NCBI RefSeq assembly: GCF_030435705.1
Contig: NZ_CP129382.1
Span: 3,528,501 to 3,592,500 of the forward strand
Length of the DNA: 64,000 bases
Direction: 5' to 3'
Source of the DNA: Rhizobium sp. SSA_523
GTDB taxonomy: Bacteria > Pseudomonadota > Alphaproteobacteria > Rhizobiales > Rhizobiaceae
Shown one piece after another: positions 60,486 to 64,000 of the stretch. Position numbers and translations under genes: made by a program. The notes beneath the pieces were generated by a model. It was not told the origin of the DNA. It was given only the letters and a program-made list of their open reading frames with translations, and did not search any database. Position 1 is the first letter of the stretch; each line of letters begins with the position of its first letter.

Positions 60486-61859
60486 TCAATACTGGAATTC
60501 GTCGAAAACCGGCTCGACACTGCCATTCCAGCGCCCGTTGTACAGAGCGAGCAGATCATCGGCCAGCGTGCGCTTCTTGGCGAGGATCTCATCCAGCGTC
60601 TGCAGGAAGATCGATTCATCCTGCCCATCGCCATTCAGCCGCGCCCGCGCCTTCAGCCCGGCACTGGAGATCTTGATCACCTCGCGCGAAATCTCGAGCA
60701 GGCTGCGCTCGCCGAGTTCGGCGGACAAAGCCTTGGCCGGCACCTCATTGCGCAGCGAAAGAACATCCTCATAGGTCCAGTCGCGCGTCAGATCTTCCGC
60801 CGCGGCCATGGCCGTCTCGTCATAGAGCAGACCCACCCAGAAGGCGGGAAGGGCGCAGATCCGCCGCCAGGGTCCGCCATCGGCACCGCGCATTTCCAGA
60901 TAGCGCTTCAGCCGCACATCGGGAAACAGCGTGCCGAGGTGATTGGTCCAGTCGCCAAGCGTCGGCTCGTAATCCGTCACCTCGCCCTTCAGGGCACCGT
61001 TCATGAACTGGCGGAAGGTCACATGGGTGCAGTCGTGATAGCGCCCGTCGCGGACGATGAAATACATCGGCACGTCCAGCGCCCATTCCACATAGCGTTC
61101 GAACCCGAAGCCCGGCTGGAACGCGTCCGGCAGCAGTCCGGCGCGGGCATTGTCGGTGTCGCGCCAGATATCGCCGCGCCAGGACTTCAAGCCGTTCGGC
61201 TTGCCTTCGGTGAAGGGGGAGGAGGCAAACAGGGCGGTTGCCAGCGGCTGCAGCTTCAGCGAAAGCTGCATCTTGCGGGCCATGTCGGCTTCCGAGGAAA
61301 AGTCGAGATTCACCTGGATCGTGCAGGTGCGATACATCATGTCCAGCCCCTTGGTGCCGACCTTCGGCATGTAGCGGGTCATGATCTCGTAGCGCGATTT
61401 CGGCATGCGCGGCGTCTGCGCCAGCGTCCAGCTCGGGCTGCCGCCAATGCCGAGAAAGCGGATTCCCATGGGCTCGGCAATATCGCGCAGGACGGCAAGG
61501 TGCTGGTTCGATTCGCGACAGGTCTCGTGCAGCGTTTCCAGCGGCGCGCCGGACAGTTCGAACTGGCCGCCCGGCTCGATGGAGATCGCCCCCATGCCGC
61601 CGGTCTCTGCCAGGCCGATGATATTGTCGCCGTCCATGATCGGCTGCCAGCCGAGCTTCTCCTGCATGCCGGTGAGAAGCGCCGAAATGCTGCGGGGGCC
61701 GAAATAGGGAACCGGCGTGTGATCGGCCTGGAAGAAGGCGAATTTCTCGTGCTCGGTGCCGATGCGGAAATCCTCGGCCGGCTTGCAGCCCGTCGCGATA
61801 TAGGCCGTCAGATCGCCAATGGAGGAAACGGGTGTGTGATCGGTGGTATCGCGGGCCAT
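60486..61859 (-). CDS. gshA: Glutamate-cysteine ligase
   Basis: A 457-residue enzyme of the plant/alphaproteobacterial GCS type. Signature stretches are RIGTEHEKFAFF, GGMGAISIEPGGQFELSG, MMYRTCTIQVNLDFSSEADM and the substrate-binding TRDWTYEDVLSLRNEVP. It makes gamma-glutamylcysteine from Glu and Cys, the first glutathione step. ATG 61859 is used. The rsmE gene lies 141 bp upstream on the same strand. Confidence 0.95.
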   Translation of the reverse strand: MARDTTDHTPVSSIGDLTAYIATGCKPAEDFRIGTEHEKFAFFQADHTPVPYFGPRSISALLTGMQEKLGWQPIMDGDNIIGLAETGGMGAISIEPGGQFELSGAPLETLHETCRESNQHLAVLRDIAEPMGIRFLGIGGSPSWTLAQTPRMPKSRYEIMTRYMPKVGTKGLDMMYRTCTIQVNLDFSSEADMARKMQLSLKLQPLATALFASSPFTEGKPNGLKSWRGDIWRDTDNARAGLLPDAFQPGFGFERYVEWALDVPMYFIVRDGRYHDCTHVTFRQFMNGALKGEVTDYEPTLGDWTNHLGTLFPDVRLKRYLEMRGADGGPWRRICALPAFWVGLLYDETAMAAAEDLTRDWTYEDVLSLRNEVPAKALSAELGERSLLEISREVIKISSAGLKARARLNGDGQDESIFLQTLDEILAKKRTLADDLLALYNGRWNGSVEPVFDEFQY

Positions 61860-62000
61860 GACGTTGACCTAGTCCTTGAAATATCAGGTCCGGACGGCAG
61901 AGCATCCGGGACATGCTGCCGGGACATGCTGCTTGTACCGGATCATTCTGTCGCGCAAGTGAATTTCTCTGAAAGCAGCGTCAGACGCGCTGGGGCCGGT

Positions 62001-62738
62001 TCAGCGCCAGTCGCCGAGGCTTGCCTGCACCACGGCAAGGGCCGCCACGGCGGCCGTGTCGGCCCTGAGTATGCGCGGCCCCAGCGGAATGGCGCTGACA
62101 TGGTCAAGACTGTGCAGCAGCTGCCGTTCCTCCTCGGAAAACCCGCCTTCCGGACCGACGAGAAGCGCAAGCTCCCGTTCGGTGATCGCCTGCAGAATGG
62201 GCAGCGGATTTTGGCTCTCGGCCCCTTCGTCGCAGAAGATGATGCGGCGGCCAGGCGGCCAGGCGTCCAGCAGGTCGCGCAGCTTTACCGGCGCCTTGAC
62301 CTGCGGCACGGCCAGCACGCCGCATTGTTCCGCCGCCTCGATGACATTGGCCTGAAGGCGCTCAAGGCTGGTGATCTTGCCCTGCACATGCTGGGTCATC
62401 ACCGGCTGCAGCAGGCCCGCCCCCATTTCCACCGCCTTCTGCACCATATAGTCGAGCCGCCCCACTTTCAGAGGCGCAAACAGATAATGAAGATCGGGGT
62501 TCGGCGTTTGCGCGCGCGTCTGCTCCTCCATTTCGAGCATCAGCCGCTTGCGGCTCGGCAGGCGCAGGCGGGCGCGCCATTCGCCATCGCGGCCGTTGAA
62601 GACGAGCACCGTCTGACCTTCCTGCATGCGCAGCACGTTGATGAGGTAGTTGAAATGCTCGCTCGACGCCTCAAGGCTGGCGCCGCGGCCAAGCGGGGCG
62701 TCGATGAATAGCCGCTGCATGCGGAAATTGGCGCGCAT
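62001..62738 (-). CDS. rsmE: 16S rRNA (uracil1498-N3)-methyltransferase RsmE
   Basis: A 245-residue SPOUT methyltransferase: [12 protein letters not shown] at the N-terminal PUA-like domain, [34 protein letters not shown] and the knot motifs [13 protein letters not shown] and [17 protein letters not shown]. It methylates U1498 of 16S rRNA. ATG 62738 is chosen over TTG 62741. The PiT gene ends 13 bp upstream, so co-transcription is possible. Confidence 0.95.
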   Translation of the reverse strand: MRANFRMQRLFIDAPLGRGASLEASSEHFNYLINVLRMQEGQTVLVFNGRDGEWRARLRLPSRKRLMLEMEEQTRAQTPNPDLHYLFAPLKVGRLDYMVQKAVEMGAGLLQPVMTQHVQGKITSLERLQANVIEAAEQCGVLAVPQVKAPVKLRDLLDAWPPGRRIIFCDEGAESQNPLPILQAITERELALLVGPEGGFSEEERQLLHSLDHVSAIPLGPRILRADTAAVAALAVVQASLGDWR

Positions 62739-62751
62739 CAAAGGCTCCTGC

Positions 62752-64000
62752 TCAGATGAAAAGGCGGAACATAATCAGGGTCAAAATGGCGGCAAGCCCG
62801 GCGGCGGCGGGAACCGTGATGGTCCAGGCGGCCAGGATCGTCAGAAGATGCGATCGGCGCACGAGATAACGGCGCTGCGCCTCTTCCGGATTGGCTTCGC
62901 CGTCTTCCTTGGCGGGCGGCAGCTCGCCGGCGGCCCGCATGCGCAGATAGGCCTGCCGGCGTTTGGAATTGCGGATATACCATTCGCGGAACAGGCCGAC
63001 GCCGAAGATCGAGCCGACCGCCACATGGGTCGAGCTGACAGGCATGCCGACGGAGGAGGCGAGGATCACCGTCACCGCCGCCGACAGCGCCACGCAATAG
63101 GCCCGCATCGGATTGAGCTTGGTGATCTCCTTGCCGACCAGATGAATGAGCTTCGGCCCGAACAGCAGGAGGCCGATGGAGATGCCCGCCCCGCCGATCA
63201 GCAGTTCCCAGAAGGGGACCGCCACATTCGCTCCGGCCGTGACGCCGCGCGTCGCGCTGACAATGGCGGCGAGCGGCCCAATCGCATTGGCCACGTCATT
63301 GGCCCCATGCGCGAAGGAAAGAAGCGCGGCGGAGAAGATCAGCGGCAGCTTGAAGAGCACCCGCAAGGATTGGTTGCGGTTTTCCAGGCCGAGCGATTGC
63401 CTGCGGACCAGGGGGACGGAGAGGCCCCAGGACAGGAGCCCGACGGCCATACCGGACAGCAGGAACAGGGGAAGGCCGGACGTGGCGGGCGTGACGGAGA
63501 GTTCGATCGCCAGATAGGTGGTGAAGGCGCCGAACATTGTGCCGATCAGCACCGGCACCCAGCGCCGCGCGGCGGCGATCTTGTCGGCCGTGTAGATGAT
63601 CGTCGTCTTGATGAAGGCGAGCACGGCCACTGCGATGATCGCCCCGAGCAAAGGCGAAGCGACCCAGCTGAGGGCAATCCCGGCCAGCATGCTCCAGTTG
63701 ACGGAAGCCATGCCCGCCGCCGCGATGCCGGCGCCCATCACGCCGCCGACGATCGAATGGGTGGTGGAAATCGGCGCGCCGATCCAGGTGGCGATGTTCA
63801 CCCAGAGCGCTGCCGATAGCAGGGCCCCCATCATCATCCAGACGATCTGCTGGGGACCCTGCAGCTGGCTGAGATCGACAATGCCGCTGGCAATGGTATT
63901 GACCACGGAATGGCCGGCGACCAGCGCGCCCGAAATTTCGCAGACAGCCGCGATCGCAAGGCCGAGCGTCAGGCTGAAGGCGCGCGCCCCGACGGCCGCG
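62752..64000 (-). CDS. pit: Inorganic phosphate transporter, PiT family (5' end outside window)
   Basis: The frame is open through the window end, so the true start lies beyond 64000; at least 416 residues are present. PiT signatures are [12 protein letters not shown] near the left of the first repeat, [18 protein letters not shown], and in the second repeat [18 protein letters not shown] and [18 protein letters not shown]. The protein is polytopic and exchanges phosphate with protons or sodium. It is followed closely by rsmE. Confidence 0.92.
   Translation of the reverse strand, partial: AAVGARAFSLTLGLAIAAVCEISGALVAGHSVVNTIASGIVDLSQLQGPQQIVWMMMGALLSAALWVNIATWIGAPISTTHSIVGGVMGAGIAAAGMASVNWSMLAGIALSWVASPLLGAIIAVAVLAFIKTTIIYTADKIAAARRWVPVLIGTMFGAFTTYLAIELSVTPATSGLPLFLLSGMAVGLLSWGLSVPLVRRQSLGLENRNQSLRVLFKLPLIFSAALLSFAHGANDVANAIGPLAAIVSATRGVTAGANVAVPFWELLIGGAGISIGLLLFGPKLIHLVGKEITKLNPMRAYCVALSAAVTVILASSVGMPVSSTHVAVGSIFGVGLFREWYIRNSKRRQAYLRMRAAGELPPAKEDGEANPEEAQRRYLVRRSHLLTILAAWTITVPAAAGLAAILTLIMFRLFI

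Overview
The window looks like chromosomal DNA of a GC-rich alphaproteobacterium of the Rhizobium/Agrobacterium group. The evidence is the protein repertoire: a DmeRF metal efflux pair, an Atu4866-type secreted protein, a DUF6481 gene beside a cold-shock gene, an alphaproteobacterial-type glutamate-cysteine ligase, a patatin (DUF3734)-bdhA pair, DUF1127 and many LysR/SDR pairs. No rRNA, CRISPR array, replication origin or intact insertion sequence is visible. One tRNA gene is present, tRNA-Gln(CUG).

Layout. 1-4082: operon of a cNMP-binding/CBS/DUF294 protein, a membrane protein and a membrane-anchored DnaQ-like exonuclease. 4184-7271: allE, a single-domain response regulator, then four small same-strand genes of unknown function. 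7485-10320 (minus): two tiny genes, a fatty acid desaturase, a DUF6481 protein and a cold-shock gene with a long leader. 10719-12774: an RsbQ-like alpha/beta hydrolase followed by a PAS histidine kinase. 12988-20685: seven tightly packed genes resembling the E. coli ydjXYZ-ynjABCDEF cluster (MerA-like flavoprotein, CDP-alcohol phosphatidyltransferase, TVP38 membrane protein, YnjBCD-type ABC transporter, second flavoprotein). 20822-28869: a complete iron-uptake locus of sigma factor FecI, anti-sigma FecR, STN-type TonB receptor and a siderophore ABC transporter. 28909-34754: redox genes (SDR, NmrA-like, thioredoxin reductase-like) with LysR and Rrf2 regulators in divergent pairs. 34791-36118: dmeRF with a candidate operator. 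36216-42087: Mfd-like helicase, EamA transporter with a terminator in its leader, HxlR regulator and SDR.

42212-43572 is a degenerate integration scar at the 3' end of tRNA-Gln. It holds a beheaded SDR, an internal fragment of a tagatose-bisphosphate aldolase accessory subunit (kbaZ/gatZ-like) and a probable integrase remnant. 43962-46948 carries a Ppx/GppA-type phosphatase with a very long low-complexity N-terminus and rlmE with a repeated acidic tail. 47013-57615 holds an exporter, a Tat-type metallo-hydrolase, guaB, a MAPEG protein, adhP, a patatin and bdhA. 57656-64000 holds a LysR regulator, DUF1127, DUF937, gshA, rsmE and a PiT phosphate transporter cut by the window end.

A theme across the window is the density of short perfect or near-perfect tandem repeats. 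In genes the units are multiples of three (12, 15 or about 21 nt) and lie in tails, linkers or signal-proximal parts. Between genes several units are not multiples of three (13 or 14 nt). The most promising systems for follow-up are the hydrolase-kinase pair, the ynj-like cluster and the leader of the EamA gene. All functions are inferred from motifs and family knowledge; no database search was run.
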